Positions 18,414-27,374 of a stretch of DNA of 64,000 nt are shown in pieces; position 1 is the stretch's first letter, and each line of letters opens with the position of its first letter. The position numbers were made by a program, and so were the translations under genes. The notes under the pieces are model-generated. The model was not told the DNA's origin, did not search any database, and saw nothing but the letters and a program-made list of their open reading frames with translations. This DNA is from Pseudomaricurvus sp033283175. GTDB lineage: Bacteria; Pseudomonadota; Gammaproteobacteria; Pseudomonadales; Cellvibrionaceae. Location: contig JAWMQM010000002.1 in NCBI GenBank assembly GCA_033283175.1, positions 310,001 through 374,000 of the forward strand. The letters are read 5' to 3'.

Positions 18414-19493
18414 TTGGCCATAACACACTGCATTGCCCACGCTATCCGACGTGAGGGCCCTGACTCTGCGGTCAGCCTGCAACAGGCACCTGCCGTGTTG
18501 ACGCTCAATGGCCCGCTGGAAGAACTGGTGCGGGAGCTGAAGCACGCCTATCTTGGTAAGGCGGGCAAGCAGTATGGGCGCTTCAGCAGCGATTACAGTG
18601 TTGCTGTGGTGGGCCAGTGGCTGCGGGAGTGCTGCGAGGAGAAGATGGCTTTCGAGACCTTCTCCGGCAAGGCCGCCGAGCACCTGCGCAGCCTGCTGGG
18701 TGAGACGGAGGTGGTCATCGACGGCTACCTGCTGATTGCTCTGGAAAAACTGGCTGACAGTGATGCCGCCTACCTGTTCTTTATCCAGCCCAACGAAGGC
18801 GTATGGCTGGATGGTGACCTGCAGCTGCAAAAGACCTTTTACCTGGACGTTCGCGGTGTCACCGCAGCGGCCAAGGTTGAATTAAGTGATTGGTTGTCCG
18901 GCGACGATAACAGCTACCTCAGTGTACTGCGGGCACGGGGTGACAAGGCGTTTACCGACTGCTTCTGGCAGTGGGTCGGCTTTTCCGACGCCCGCGACGT
19001 GGCCGCCGAGACCAAGGTATTTCTCGATGTGGTGACGGACTACAGTGAGCAGCTGGAAGCGGAAGAAGCTCACGTTTACCGCAACCGGGTGATTGACTAT
19101 TGCCTGGAGCAGGATAAAAAGGGAGAGCCGGTGGTCATAAGGGATCTGTCAGGCCATCTCAATCAGGAGGAGCCAGAGCGCTTTTCCCGTTATGTAGCGG
19201 AAAGGGCCGAGCGGGCCGAACGCTTTGCCGGCAGTGATGCTGACGACGGGCAGAAGGTGAAGGTGCCTGCGGAGGCCCTGCATCCGGACCGCAAACAGTT
19301 GCGGCATTTTGTGCGCATCAGCGGGCGCAATGATCAGCTGAGTATGAGCTTTGCCGCAGAGTGTTTAGGGGAAACGATTGTGTACAATCGGGAGTCAGAC
19401 AGCCTCACTATCCAGAACCTGCCCGCGCCATTAAAGCTGCGGTTGGTTCAGTACCTGCAAAAGCAGAAAGGTGGCGCCGGAGCCGATGAATAG
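18414..19493 (+). CDS. yejK: Nucleoid-associated protein YejK/NdpA
   Basis: A 359-residue homologue of E. coli YejK (335). The start is TTG at 18414 with GAGGAG 9 nt upstream, giving MAITHCIAHAIRRE. Conserved blocks include GKAGKQYGRFSSD, GYLLIALEKL and a C-terminal KLRLVQYLQKQKG. The protein binds DNA and is found in nucleoid preparations; its role is unclear. It ends in an acidic tail. Confidence 0.85.
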   Translation: MAITHCIAHAIRREGPDSAVSLQQAPAVLTLNGPLEELVRELKHAYLGKAGKQYGRFSSDYSVAVVGQWLRECCEEKMAFETFSGKAAEHLRSLLGETEVVIDGYLLIALEKLADSDAAYLFFIQPNEGVWLDGDLQLQKTFYLDVRGVTAAAKVELSDWLSGDDNSYLSVLRARGDKAFTDCFWQWVGFSDARDVAAETKVFLDVVTDYSEQLEAEEAHVYRNRVIDYCLEQDKKGEPVVIRDLSGHLNQEEPERFSRYVAERAERAERFAGSDADDGQKVKVPAEALHPDRKQLRHFVRISGRNDQLSMSFAAECLGETIVYNRESDSLTIQNLPAPLKLRLVQYLQKQKGGAGADE

Positions 19494-19526
19494 TCATCGT
19501 ACAGCTAATGACCAGGAGGGTTTGTT

Positions 19527-19868
19527 ATGAAACGATTTGCCATATTGTTGATTGTGTTGCTGGGTGGCAGCCTGGGTGCCAACTACCTGATGTGGGAGCA
19601 CCTGCAGACGTTGACCAAACAGCAGGGCGCAGATGCCGCCAAGCTGGCGGAGCTGGAGCAGCAGCTTGGCCTGATGAATGCCGAGTTGCTGCGCATCAAT
19701 GAGAAGCTGGCCGGTGTTGACGAGCAGAGCCTGGAGGGCATGGCGCGTCGTGCCAACGATGCGTTGCTGGATGGCTGGGAAGCTCTTATGCAGACCCTGG
19801 ACCAGGAGCTGAAAAAGGCTCGCGACTCTCTTGACGAGGCGCCACCCGCTGACCCGGCAGGCCCCTGA
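19527..19868 (+). CDS. Small membrane-anchored coiled-coil protein, unknown
   Basis: 113 residues with an N-terminal TM/signal anchor (FAILLIVLLGGSLGANYLMW, residues 3-22) followed by a predicted coiled coil (about residues 25-65, LQTLTKQQGADAAKLAELEQ then QLGLMNAELLRINEKL). The tail is Pro/Asp-rich. GGAGGGTTTGTT precedes the ATG. It lies between yejK and an AsmA-like gene. I do not recognise a family. Confidence 0.55.
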   Translation: MKRFAILLIVLLGGSLGANYLMWEHLQTLTKQQGADAAKLAELEQQLGLMNAELLRINEKLAGVDEQSLEGMARRANDALLDGWEALMQTLDQELKKARDSLDEAPPADPAGP

Positions 19869-19943
19869 ATTCCGGGCTCCGACCTCAAAGAGTCACAACT
19901 GATTACTACAGTAGCGCGGAACTTCAAGCCGCAGGGAGAAACT

Positions 19944-20735
19944 ATGAAAGCGATCAAAATTGCCGTTGGTGCACTGGTAGCCATTATTGCCGTAGTAGCG
20001 GTTGTGGTGGTGTTGGCACTGCAAAACCTCGACAAGATCATCAAGGCCGTGGTGGAGGATGTAGGCCCCAAAGTGGTGGGCACTGATGTGCAGCTGCAGG
20101 GCGTGGTCGTACAACTGAAGGAAGGGTTGGTGCAGCTGGACGGGCTGACCATTCACAACCCCCAGGGTTTCAGCGATAACAGTATCTTCAGCCTTGGTAC
20201 CATTGGTGTACAGCTGGATACCAGCGCACTGGGGGGCGATGTTATCGTGATCAAGGAAGTGGTTATTGATCAAATGGAATTGCTGTCGGAATTCAAAACC
20301 ATCAAAGACAATAACCTGCAGGCGCTGCTCAATAACGTCAAGCAGAACACCGCCAGCAGCGAGAGCAAACCGGCGGAGCAAAAGCCGGCTGAGCCTGCTG
20401 CCGAAGGCAGCGATGTCAAGCTGGCGATCGGGCATTTCCGCTTTGCCGAGAGCAAGCTGACCATCCAGTCAGACCAGTACGGTGAAGAGGTGGTGACTAT
20501 GCCCACTATCGACATGAAAAACCTGGGAACCAAAGAGAATGGCCTGACTCCGGAACAGCTGGGACAGGTGGTGATTGAGCGCCTCACCAACGAAGCCAAG
20601 CGCGCCGCGCAGAAGCGTATCGAAGCCATTGCCAAGGAGAAGGCCAAGGCCAAGCTGGATGAAAAGCTGAATGAGAACCTGGACGAGGAGCAGAAAGGTC
20701 AGCTCAATCAGCTCAAAGGCCTGTTCGGCAAGTAA
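19944..20735 (+). CDS. AsmA-like membrane-anchored envelope protein
   Basis: 263 residues. One N-terminal TM helix (GALVAIIAVVAVVVVLAL, residues 9-26) is followed by an AsmA/DUF748-like start: VGTDVQLQGVVVQLKEGLVQ, then LDGLTIHNPQGF and SLGTIGVQLDTSAL. A Glu/Ala/Pro-rich linker (residues 133-153) leads to a second beta segment and a charged Lys/Glu-rich helix at the C-terminus. It should sit in the inner membrane facing the periplasm. AsmA-type proteins act in lipid transport or envelope homeostasis; that role here is inference. Confidence 0.55.
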   Translation: MKAIKIAVGALVAIIAVVAVVVVLALQNLDKIIKAVVEDVGPKVVGTDVQLQGVVVQLKEGLVQLDGLTIHNPQGFSDNSIFSLGTIGVQLDTSALGGDVIVIKEVVIDQMELLSEFKTIKDNNLQALLNNVKQNTASSESKPAEQKPAEPAAEGSDVKLAIGHFRFAESKLTIQSDQYGEEVVTMPTIDMKNLGTKENGLTPEQLGQVVIERLTNEAKRAAQKRIEAIAKEKAKAKLDEKLNENLDEEQKGQLNQLKGLFGK

Positions 20736-20780
20736 GCCGGTCAGCACGGGAGATCATGTGCCCGTCCGCTAACACCAGGA

Positions 20781-20812
20781 GGGTGGGGCATTTGTCCCAC
20801 CCTTTTCTTTTC
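20781..20812 (+). terminator. Intrinsic terminator after the AsmA-like gene
   Basis: GGGTGGG pairs with CCCACCC around GCATTTGT, then TTTTCTTTT. A good Rho-independent terminator 45 bp after the stop. Confidence 0.85.
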
Positions 20813-20852
20813 CCGCCGTTGACACCAGTGCGGCGTTTTCACCGGAGTCTGT

Positions 20853-21233
20853 ATGAGCCCTGATAAACCAAATGCCATGCCTCGCATTTTTCCTGCGACA
20901 CCGCAGGTTACTGTGGAGGAGTACTATGTCGATGCCGGGAAGTTGATCGACGGCAACCCGAAACAGTCATTGTGGCTGGAGTATGAAGACCCCACCGGGC
21001 AGTTCTGCAGTGGTGTGTGGGGCAGTGAAGTGGGTGCCTGGCGTATTCGCTACACGGAAGAGGAGTACTGCCGGATTATCGAAGGTCACAGCCTGATTGT
21101 GAGCGATGCCGGAGAAGAGTTTGCCGTGAAGGCGGGTGATGAGTTTGTGATACCGGCGGGATTCAGTGGCGTCTGGCGGGTGGTGGAGCCTACCCGCAAA
21201 CGCTTTGTGATCTACGAACAGCGTAGCGACTGA
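20853..21233 (+). CDS. Cupin domain protein (DUF861/Cupin_3)
   Basis: 126 residues forming a single cupin barrel. EVGAWRIRYTEEEYCRIIEG and KAGDEFVIPAGFSGVWRVVE are the two cupin motifs of the Cupin_3 family, which includes (S)-ureidoglycine aminohydrolase and EutQ-like proteins. Usual metal-binding His residues are not evident in motif 1 (EEEY), typical of this subfamily. Bounded by terminators on both sides, so probably a single-gene unit. Substrate unknown. Confidence 0.8.
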   Translation: MSPDKPNAMPRIFPATPQVTVEEYYVDAGKLIDGNPKQSLWLEYEDPTGQFCSGVWGSEVGAWRIRYTEEEYCRIIEGHSLIVSDAGEEFAVKAGDEFVIPAGFSGVWRVVEPTRKRFVIYEQRSD

Positions 21234-21241
21234 GTGGTATC

Positions 21242-21272
21242 CTGGCCTGAACCGCCGCGCGGTCCAGGCCAG
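21242..21272. terminator. Bidirectional hairpin between cupin and SIR2-like genes
   Basis: CTGGCCTG pairs with CAGGCCAG with further pairing of ACC/GGT in the loop. It sits between the convergent stops at 21233 and 21277. Confidence 0.6.
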
Positions 21273-21276
21273 CGAC

Positions 21277-22134
21277 TTATGCCGACGCCAGTTCTGCCTG
21301 GGCGTGGCCCAGCAGTACATCCCAATCCGCGTCTATCACTTCCAGACCTTTCTTGGCGCAGAAGCGCTTCTCCTTATCGGTAGGATCCGGAATCAGGGCC
21401 CATCCCGCCGCTTGATCCGCACCGTAAATCAGGTCGCCCAGTACCATGCGCTCGGTGTCGCGTTGCATGCGCATGCCAATGAACAGGTACTTCTTGCCTA
21501 TACGGTACTCCTTGATAAAGGAGGGCACCGCAAAACCACCCATCAGCTCGGTAATGTAATCCACGTAGTCGGCGTCGGAGGCGATGTAGTTGGCCTCCGG
21601 TACCGGCGTGCCCATCGGCTTGAAGAGCACGGGCAGCGCCGGATTCACTTCACCCAGTGACACCTCCTTATAGGCCCCGTCAGCAAATTCATAGAGCTTG
21701 AAGCGGTAGTCGGTACCGGCAATACGGGCGAGACCTACTGCCAGCGTATGTGGGCGATCCTTGTAGAGATCCTGCAGCTGGGTGTCGCGATTGATATCGA
21801 TAATGTAGGGCGCATTGGCCAGTGCCAGCCAGCTGTGCAGCTCGGACACGGTCCACTGCTTCTCACCGTAGGTAGTGGTGAGGAAGCGCTCAATAAATTT
21901 GCGTCCCTTTTTGTTTTCCAGGTTCATCGCTGCGCGCGGAAACTCGTACATCAGCTTGGGCGCCATGGGTGTGCCGTTATTCATGGCCAGAATCAGGCTC
22001 TCGCTGTCCGCGGGAATGGGTGTGCCATCGGCTTTGTTGGTTACGCCGCGCAGGGCACCAGCGCCCAGGTAAGGAACCACACTGCCGTCGGCCAGGCCTT
22101 CGGTGATGGTCGTAAGTGTCGCTGCATCAATCAT
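21277..22134 (-). CDS. SIR2-like domain protein divergent from nifH
   Basis: 285 residues of the SIR2_2 type. The nucleotide-loop motif is SVVPYLGAGAL (residues 18-28). Asn115 in YIIDINRDTQ takes the place of the TTNYD Asn, and ASDADYVDYITEL plus KYLFIGMRMQRDTERMVLGD match the C-terminal half. The usual KLHG motif is KPMG (172-175), so the catalytic His looks replaced. SIR2-like domains bind or cleave NAD+ or ADP-ribose. A sigma-54 promoter (22174-22189) and AGGAG-like GGAG site lie just upstream, so it probably belongs to the nif regulon. Its biochemical role is unknown. Confidence 0.75.
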   Translation of the reverse strand: MIDAATLTTITEGLADGSVVPYLGAGALRGVTNKADGTPIPADSESLILAMNNGTPMAPKLMYEFPRAAMNLENKKGRKFIERFLTTTYGEKQWTVSELHSWLALANAPYIIDINRDTQLQDLYKDRPHTLAVGLARIAGTDYRFKLYEFADGAYKEVSLGEVNPALPVLFKPMGTPVPEANYIASDADYVDYITELMGGFAVPSFIKEYRIGKKYLFIGMRMQRDTERMVLGDLIYGADQAAGWALIPDPTDKEKRFCAKKGLEVIDADWDVLLGHAQAELASA

Positions 22135-22173
22135 TGTGGTGTCTCCGGTTTTGGTGGCTATCCCTGTACAGAT

Positions 22174-22189
22174 CGCAAGAAACACACCA
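22174..22189 (-). promoter_or_regulatory. Sigma-54 promoter for the SIR2-like gene
   Basis: On the minus strand: TGGTGT-GTTTC-TTGCG, with exact GG-N10-GC spacing. It starts 40 bp upstream of the ATG. A near-match NifA site, TGA-N10-ACA at 22272-22287, lies 83 bp further upstream. Confidence 0.6.
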
Positions 22190-22324
22190 CCCATAACTTA
22201 TTGATTATTCTCAATTTCTCCTTGCGATAAATGCGACAAAAGCCTGTGCCTTCTCTATAAGGCCGGGGTTTTGACGGGTTTACGACAAAAAAGCCCGAAG
22301 TTTGCCGGCACGAGGGTATGACAT

Positions 22325-22351
22325 AAAAACCCGACTCTTTGTCGGGTTTTT
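22325..22351. terminator. Bidirectional hairpin in the nifH upstream region
   Basis: AAAAACCCGAC and GTCGGGTTTTT form a perfect 11-bp stem with a TCTTT loop and A/T-rich flanks. It separates the SIR2-like promoter from the nifH control region and may block read-through either way. Confidence 0.7.
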
Positions 22352-22363
22352 GCGCCGTTTTCG

Positions 22364-22379
22364 TGTGGGCTATACGACA
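22364..22379. promoter_or_regulatory. NifA upstream activator site for nifH
   Basis: TGT-GGGCTATACG-ACA, an exact TGT-N10-ACA match, 98 bp upstream of the nifH -24 element. Confidence 0.8.
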
Positions 22380-22476
22380 TTTAACCCTTGCTTGTCGTGT
22401 CGGTGGCGGTTGTTTGTAGTCCAAGCAAAACGAAAAAGATCATAAAAAACAGTAGGTTATTTTGTTGCATTGGCTG

Positions 22477-22492
22477 TGGCACAAGTTTCGCA
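22477..22492 (+). promoter_or_regulatory. Sigma-54 promoter of nifHDKTY
   Basis: TGGCAC-AAGTT-TCGCA with GG-N10-GC spacing. The -12 element has one change from TTGCA. The leader to the nifH ATG is about 115 nt. Confidence 0.85.
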
Positions 22493-22616
22493 CCTGTAGA
22501 TCGTGAACAGGCAGCACACGCTACTGCAGCGACGCTGCCTGCTGCGACAAGCAATTTTAGGCCGATAGCCATCAGTCGGTGGCGAACGCCACCTGTTGAA
22601 TCAGAGGAGAAATACT

Positions 22617-23492
<876 letters not shown>

Positions 23493-23516
23493 GCATTACG
23501 CTAAGCCGAACATCGG

Positions 23517-23572
23517 GATAGGGCAGATTGGCCCTATCGGATGCAGACCAGCGGGTGCCTGGCACCCGCTGG
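23517..23572 (+). terminator. Two hairpins immediately after nifH
   Basis: Hairpin 1: GATAGGGC (23517-23524) with GCCCTATC (23531-23538), perfect 8 bp. Hairpin 2: a 25-nt near-perfect palindrome at 23548-23572 (12-bp arms). Neither has a T-run. Such structures after nifH commonly stabilise or partly terminate the message so that NifH exceeds NifDK. Confidence 0.6.
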
Positions 23573-23593
23573 ATGTACCGAGACCCGTAACCG

Positions 23594-23857
23594 GGGTCTG
23601 TTAGTACCTATTGGATTATCACTGCTGGAAGCCATTTTTCTTCCAGCAAGGCAGAAGGAGTGAGGTGTGGTCATTCCACATGAACGACTGATAACGCGGC
23701 TGGGAGAAAAATGGAACCAGCCCTGCGGGTTGCAATTACAAAGCTGCTACTCGTCGTTGCTCGTCGCTCGCCTGGAGTCACCAGTACTCGTTCCTCGCGC
23801 CTCGATTAGCAGCTTTGTAGTTGCAACAGTGGCAATCCAATAGGTACTAACAGACCC
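23594..23857. repeat. Nested inverted-repeat element between nifH and nifD (MITE-like)
   Basis: Outer arms of 31 nt at 23594-23624 and 23827-23857 are inverted copies with 29 of 31 matches. Inner arms of 21 nt at 23729-23749 and 23807-23827 pair with one mismatch. On the right, inner and outer arms are contiguous; on the left they are split by about 104 nt that hold small hairpins of their own (CTGGAAG/CTTCCAG at about 23625-23647, GGCTGG/CCAGCC at 23699-23722). The 57-nt apex has repeated CTCGTCG-type words. There is no ORF. It could be a miniature transposable element or a highly structured RNA. Confidence 0.7.
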
Positions 23858-23877
23858 GCAATTAGAGGAGGCTCACC

Positions 23878-25359
23878 ATGGCCACTATGTCACGAGATGA
23901 AGTTGAATCCTTGATTCAGGAAGTGCTCGAAGTCTATCCGGAGAAAGCCAAGGCCAACCGTGCCAAGCACCTTTCTCCAAACGACCCGGAGCTCGAGCAG
24001 TCCAAGAAATGTATCACCTCTAACAAGAAGTCCCTGCCAGGCCTGATGACCATTCGTGGTTGTGCCTACGCCGGTTCCAAGGGTGTGGTATGGGGTCCCA
24101 TCAAAGATATGATCCATATCTCCCATGGGCCTGTAGGTTGTGGACAGTACAGCCGTGCTGGTCGTCGTAACTATTACATCGGTACCACCGGTGTGAACGC
24201 GTTCGTGACCATGAACTTCACGTCTGACTTCCAGGAAAAAGACATTGTATTTGGTGGCGACAAGAAACTGGCCAAACTGATTGACGAGATTGAAACCCTG
24301 TTCCCGCTGAACAAGGGTATTTCCATTCAGTCAGAGTGTCCAATTGGTCTGATCGGTGATGACATCGAGGCCGTTGCCAAAGCCAAGACCAAAGAGCACG
24401 GCAAAACTGTAGTACCTGTTCGCTGCGAAGGTTTCCGCGGTGTGTCCCAGTCCCTGGGTCACCACATCGCCAACGACGCCGTACGCGACTGGGTGTTGAG
24501 TGCTCGCGATGATGATAACTCCTTCGAAACTACTCCTTACGACGTAGCCATTATCGGTGACTACAACATCGGTGGTGACGCCTGGTCTTCCCGTATCCTG
24601 CTGGAAGAGATGGGTCTGCGTTGTGTGGCTCAATGGTCTGGTGACGGCACCATCTCCGAGATGGAGCTGACTCCAAAGGTTAAGCTGAACCTGGTTCACT
24701 GCTACCGTTCCATGAACTACATCTCCCGTCACATGGAAGAGAAGTACCAGATTCCATGGATGGAGTACAACTTCTTTGGCCCAACCAAAACCATCGAGTC
24801 CCTGCGTAAGATCGCTGCACACTTCGATGAGACTATCCAGGCCAAGTGTGAAGAAGTTATCGCCAAGTACAAGCCAGAGTGGGATGCGGTTATCGCCAAG
24901 TTCCGTCCTCGTCTGGAAGGCAAGAAAGTCATGCTCTACATCGGTGGTCTGCGTCCACGTCACGTGATCGGCGCTTACGAAGATCTGGGTATGGAAGTAA
25001 TCGGTACCGGTTACGAATTCGGCCACAACGACGACTACGACCGCACCCTGAAAGAAATGGGCGATGCGACTCTGCTGTACGATGATGTCACCGGCTACGA
25101 GTTCGAAGAGTTTGTGAAAGCTCTCAAGCCTGACCTGATCGGTTCCGGTATTAAAGAGAAGTACATTTTCCAGAAAATGGGTATTCCCTTCCGTCAAATG
25201 CACTCCTGGGATTACTCCGGTCCATACCACGGCTTCGATGGTTTCGCCATCTTCGCCCGCGACATGGATATGACCCTGAACAACCCTTGCTGGGCCAAAC
25301 TGCAGGCACCCTGGAAGCAATCTGCTGAAAGTGCCGACGCTGTTGCTGCCAGCGCCTGA
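23878..25359 (+). CDS. nifD: Nitrogenase molybdenum-iron protein alpha chain
   Basis: 493 residues, matching Azotobacter NifD (492). It holds FeMo-co and shares the P-cluster with NifK. P-cluster Cys residues lie in IRGCAYAGSKGV, HGPVGCGQYSRAG and SECPIGLIGDD. FeMo-co ligands are the Cys of LVHCYRSMNYI and the His of QMHSWDYSGPYHG. GAGGAGG precedes the ATG. The start follows the inverted-repeat element by 20 bp. Confidence 0.99.
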   Translation: MATMSRDEVESLIQEVLEVYPEKAKANRAKHLSPNDPELEQSKKCITSNKKSLPGLMTIRGCAYAGSKGVVWGPIKDMIHISHGPVGCGQYSRAGRRNYYIGTTGVNAFVTMNFTSDFQEKDIVFGGDKKLAKLIDEIETLFPLNKGISIQSECPIGLIGDDIEAVAKAKTKEHGKTVVPVRCEGFRGVSQSLGHHIANDAVRDWVLSARDDDNSFETTPYDVAIIGDYNIGGDAWSSRILLEEMGLRCVAQWSGDGTISEMELTPKVKLNLVHCYRSMNYISRHMEEKYQIPWMEYNFFGPTKTIESLRKIAAHFDETIQAKCEEVIAKYKPEWDAVIAKFRPRLEGKKVMLYIGGLRPRHVIGAYEDLGMEVIGTGYEFGHNDDYDRTLKEMGDATLLYDDVTGYEFEEFVKALKPDLIGSGIKEKYIFQKMGIPFRQMHSWDYSGPYHGFDGFAIFARDMDMTLNNPCWAKLQAPWKQSAESADAVAASA

Positions 25360-25382
25360 GTTCAGAGCTAACTGGTATTAAA

Positions 25383-25400
25383 GGCGGGTTCCGGCCCGCC
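25383..25400 (+). terminator. Intercistronic hairpin nifD-nifK
   Basis: GGCGGG-TTCCGG-CCCGCC followed by ATTCTT. Probably an mRNA-stabilising or attenuating structure, since nifK is in the same operon. Confidence 0.45.
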
Positions 25401-25456
25401 ATTCTTAACCGCAACCCGCCAGTCCACAGATTAGTGGCGCGGGAGGAGGAACTATC

Positions 25457-27037
25457 ATGAGTCAGTCAGTTGACAACATTAAGCCCAGCTACCCCTTGTT
25501 CCGTGATCAGGACTACAAGGATATGCTGACCACCAAGCGTGACAACTTCGAAGAGAAGCATCCTCAGGAGAAAATCGACGAAGTTTTCATGTGGACCACT
25601 ACCCAGGAGTATCAGGATCTCAACTTTGAGCGTGAGGCCCTGACCGTTAACCCAGCCAAGGCCTGTCAGCCACTGGGTTCCGTACTCTGCTCCCTGGGCT
25701 TCAAGAACACCATGCCCTACGTTCACGGCAGTCAGGGTTGTGTGGCGTACTTCCGTACCTACTTCAACCGTCACTTCAAGGAGCCTATCTCCTGTGTGTC
25801 TGACTCCATGACTGAAGACGCTGCGGTGTTTGGTGGCCAGAAGAACATGATGGACGGTCTGGAAAACTGTAAGGCGACTTACAAACCAGACATGATTGCT
25901 GTATCCACCACGTGTATGGCGGAAGTTATTGGTGACGACCTCAACGCGTTCATCAACAACTCCAAGAAGGAAGGCCATGTACCTCAGGACTATCCTGTAC
26001 CGTTTGCGCATACCCCAAGCTTTGTGGGCAGCCATGTAACCGGTTGGGACAACATGTTCGAAGGTATCATCCGCTACTTCACTCTTAACTTCATGGAAGA
26101 CAAAGAGGTTGGCAGTAACGGTAAGGTTAACATCGTTCCTGGCTTTGAGACCTACCTGGGTAACTACCGTGTTATCAAGCGTATGCTGGCTGAGATGGAT
26201 GTGGGTTACACCATGCTGAGCGATCCTGAAGAAGTTCTGGATACTCCGGCTGATGGTCACTTCCGCATGTATGCCGGTGGTACCACCATGGATGAAGTGA
26301 AGGATGCGCCTAACGCGCTGAACACCATCTTCCTGCAGCCATGGCAGTCTACCAAGAGCCTCAAGTTCGTTAAGAACACCTGGAATCACGATGCTCCCGG
26401 TGAGAAGGATTTCAACATCCCCATGGGTCTGGAGTGGACTGATAACTTCCTCATGAGCATTGCCAAGATCACCGGCCAGGAAATTCCTGAGTCCCTGGCG
26501 AAAGAGCGCGGCCGTCTGGTAGACATGATGACCGACTCCCACGCCTGGCTGCACGGCAAGCGTTACGCACTGTGGGGCGACCCTGACTTCGTCATGGGTA
26601 TGACCAAGTTCCTGCTGGAGCTGGGTTGTGAGCCTATCCATATCCTTGCCAACAACGCCAACAAGCGTTGGCAGAAAGCCATGAACGCAATCCTGGCCGA
26701 GAGTCCCTACGGTGCCAACAGCACTGTACACATCGGTAAGGACCTGTGGCACATGCGCTCTCTGGTGTTCACCGACAAGCCCGATTACATGATCGGTAAC
26801 TCCTACGGCAAGTTCATCCAGCGTGACACCCTGTACAAAGGTGAAGAGTTCGAAGTGCCGCTGATCCGTATCGGCTTCCCCATCTTCGACCGTCACCACC
26901 TGCACCGCGCTACTACTCTCGGTTACGAGGGTGCCATGCAGATGCTCACCACTCTGGTGAACACCGAGCTTGAGCACCTGGATAACAAGACTCGTGGCAT
27001 GCAGACCACTGACTATAACTACGACCTCGTACGTTAA
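25457..27037 (+). CDS. nifK: Nitrogenase molybdenum-iron protein beta chain
   Basis: 526 residues (Azotobacter NifK is 523). The P-cluster Cys residues are in KACQPLGSVLCSLGF, HGSQGCVAYFRTYF and STTCMAEVIGDD. The conserved Ser near the P-cluster and the C-terminal LGYEGAMQMLTTLVN are present. GGAGGAGG precedes the ATG. It forms the alpha2beta2 MoFe protein with NifD. Confidence 0.99.
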   Translation: MSQSVDNIKPSYPLFRDQDYKDMLTTKRDNFEEKHPQEKIDEVFMWTTTQEYQDLNFEREALTVNPAKACQPLGSVLCSLGFKNTMPYVHGSQGCVAYFRTYFNRHFKEPISCVSDSMTEDAAVFGGQKNMMDGLENCKATYKPDMIAVSTTCMAEVIGDDLNAFINNSKKEGHVPQDYPVPFAHTPSFVGSHVTGWDNMFEGIIRYFTLNFMEDKEVGSNGKVNIVPGFETYLGNYRVIKRMLAEMDVGYTMLSDPEEVLDTPADGHFRMYAGGTTMDEVKDAPNALNTIFLQPWQSTKSLKFVKNTWNHDAPGEKDFNIPMGLEWTDNFLMSIAKITGQEIPESLAKERGRLVDMMTDSHAWLHGKRYALWGDPDFVMGMTKFLLELGCEPIHILANNANKRWQKAMNAILAESPYGANSTVHIGKDLWHMRSLVFTDKPDYMIGNSYGKFIQRDTLYKGEEFEVPLIRIGFPIFDRHHLHRATTLGYEGAMQMLTTLVNTELEHLDNKTRGMQTTDYNYDLVR

Positions 27038-27058
27038 TAGTCCTGTCAACCTGCGGCG

Positions 27059-27075
27059 CCACCGCATTGCGGTGG
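27059..27075 (+). terminator. Intercistronic hairpin nifK-nifT
   Basis: CCACCGC-ATT-GCGGTGG, inside a longer imperfect stem from CAACC (27048) to GGTTG (27088). No T-run until GTCGTTTTTG downstream, so partial termination is possible. Confidence 0.5.
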
Positions 27076-27151
27076 TTGCTGCGGGTTGCAGTCGTTTTTG
27101 CATGTTGTCCGAGCTATACCGTACCGATAAATGACCCAGGAGTAAGTAGCG

Positions 27152-27373
27152 ATGCCCAGCGTGATGATACGCAAAGATCAGGAAGGCAAGATGACCCTCT
27201 ACGTCCCGAAAAAGGACCTGGAGGAGACTGTGGTCGCCATTGAGCACGACACTGCCGACAAGTGGGGGGGCGAGTTCACTTTAGCCGATGGCTCAGCCTA
27301 TTACATTGAACCTCTGTCAGAGCCACCGCGGCTGCCCATTACCCTGCGGGCCAAGCGGGCCGGGGAGGGGTGA
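27152..27373 (+). CDS. nifT: Nitrogen fixation protein NifT/FixU
   Basis: A 73-residue protein with the NifT/FixU start PSVMIRKDQEGKMTLYVPKK and the KWGG core. It is always found after nifK in this cluster type, but deletion has little effect in other species and its function is unknown. Preceded by AGGAG; followed by nifY with 1 bp between stop and start. Confidence 0.92.
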   Translation: MPSVMIRKDQEGKMTLYVPKKDLEETVVAIEHDTADKWGGEFTLADGSAYYIEPLSEPPRLPITLRAKRAGEG

Positions 27374-27374
27374 C

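Noticed and set aside
25466..27247. 593-codon open frame antisense to nifK
   Set aside because: nifK is certain; the antisense product has no motifs and arises from codon bias.
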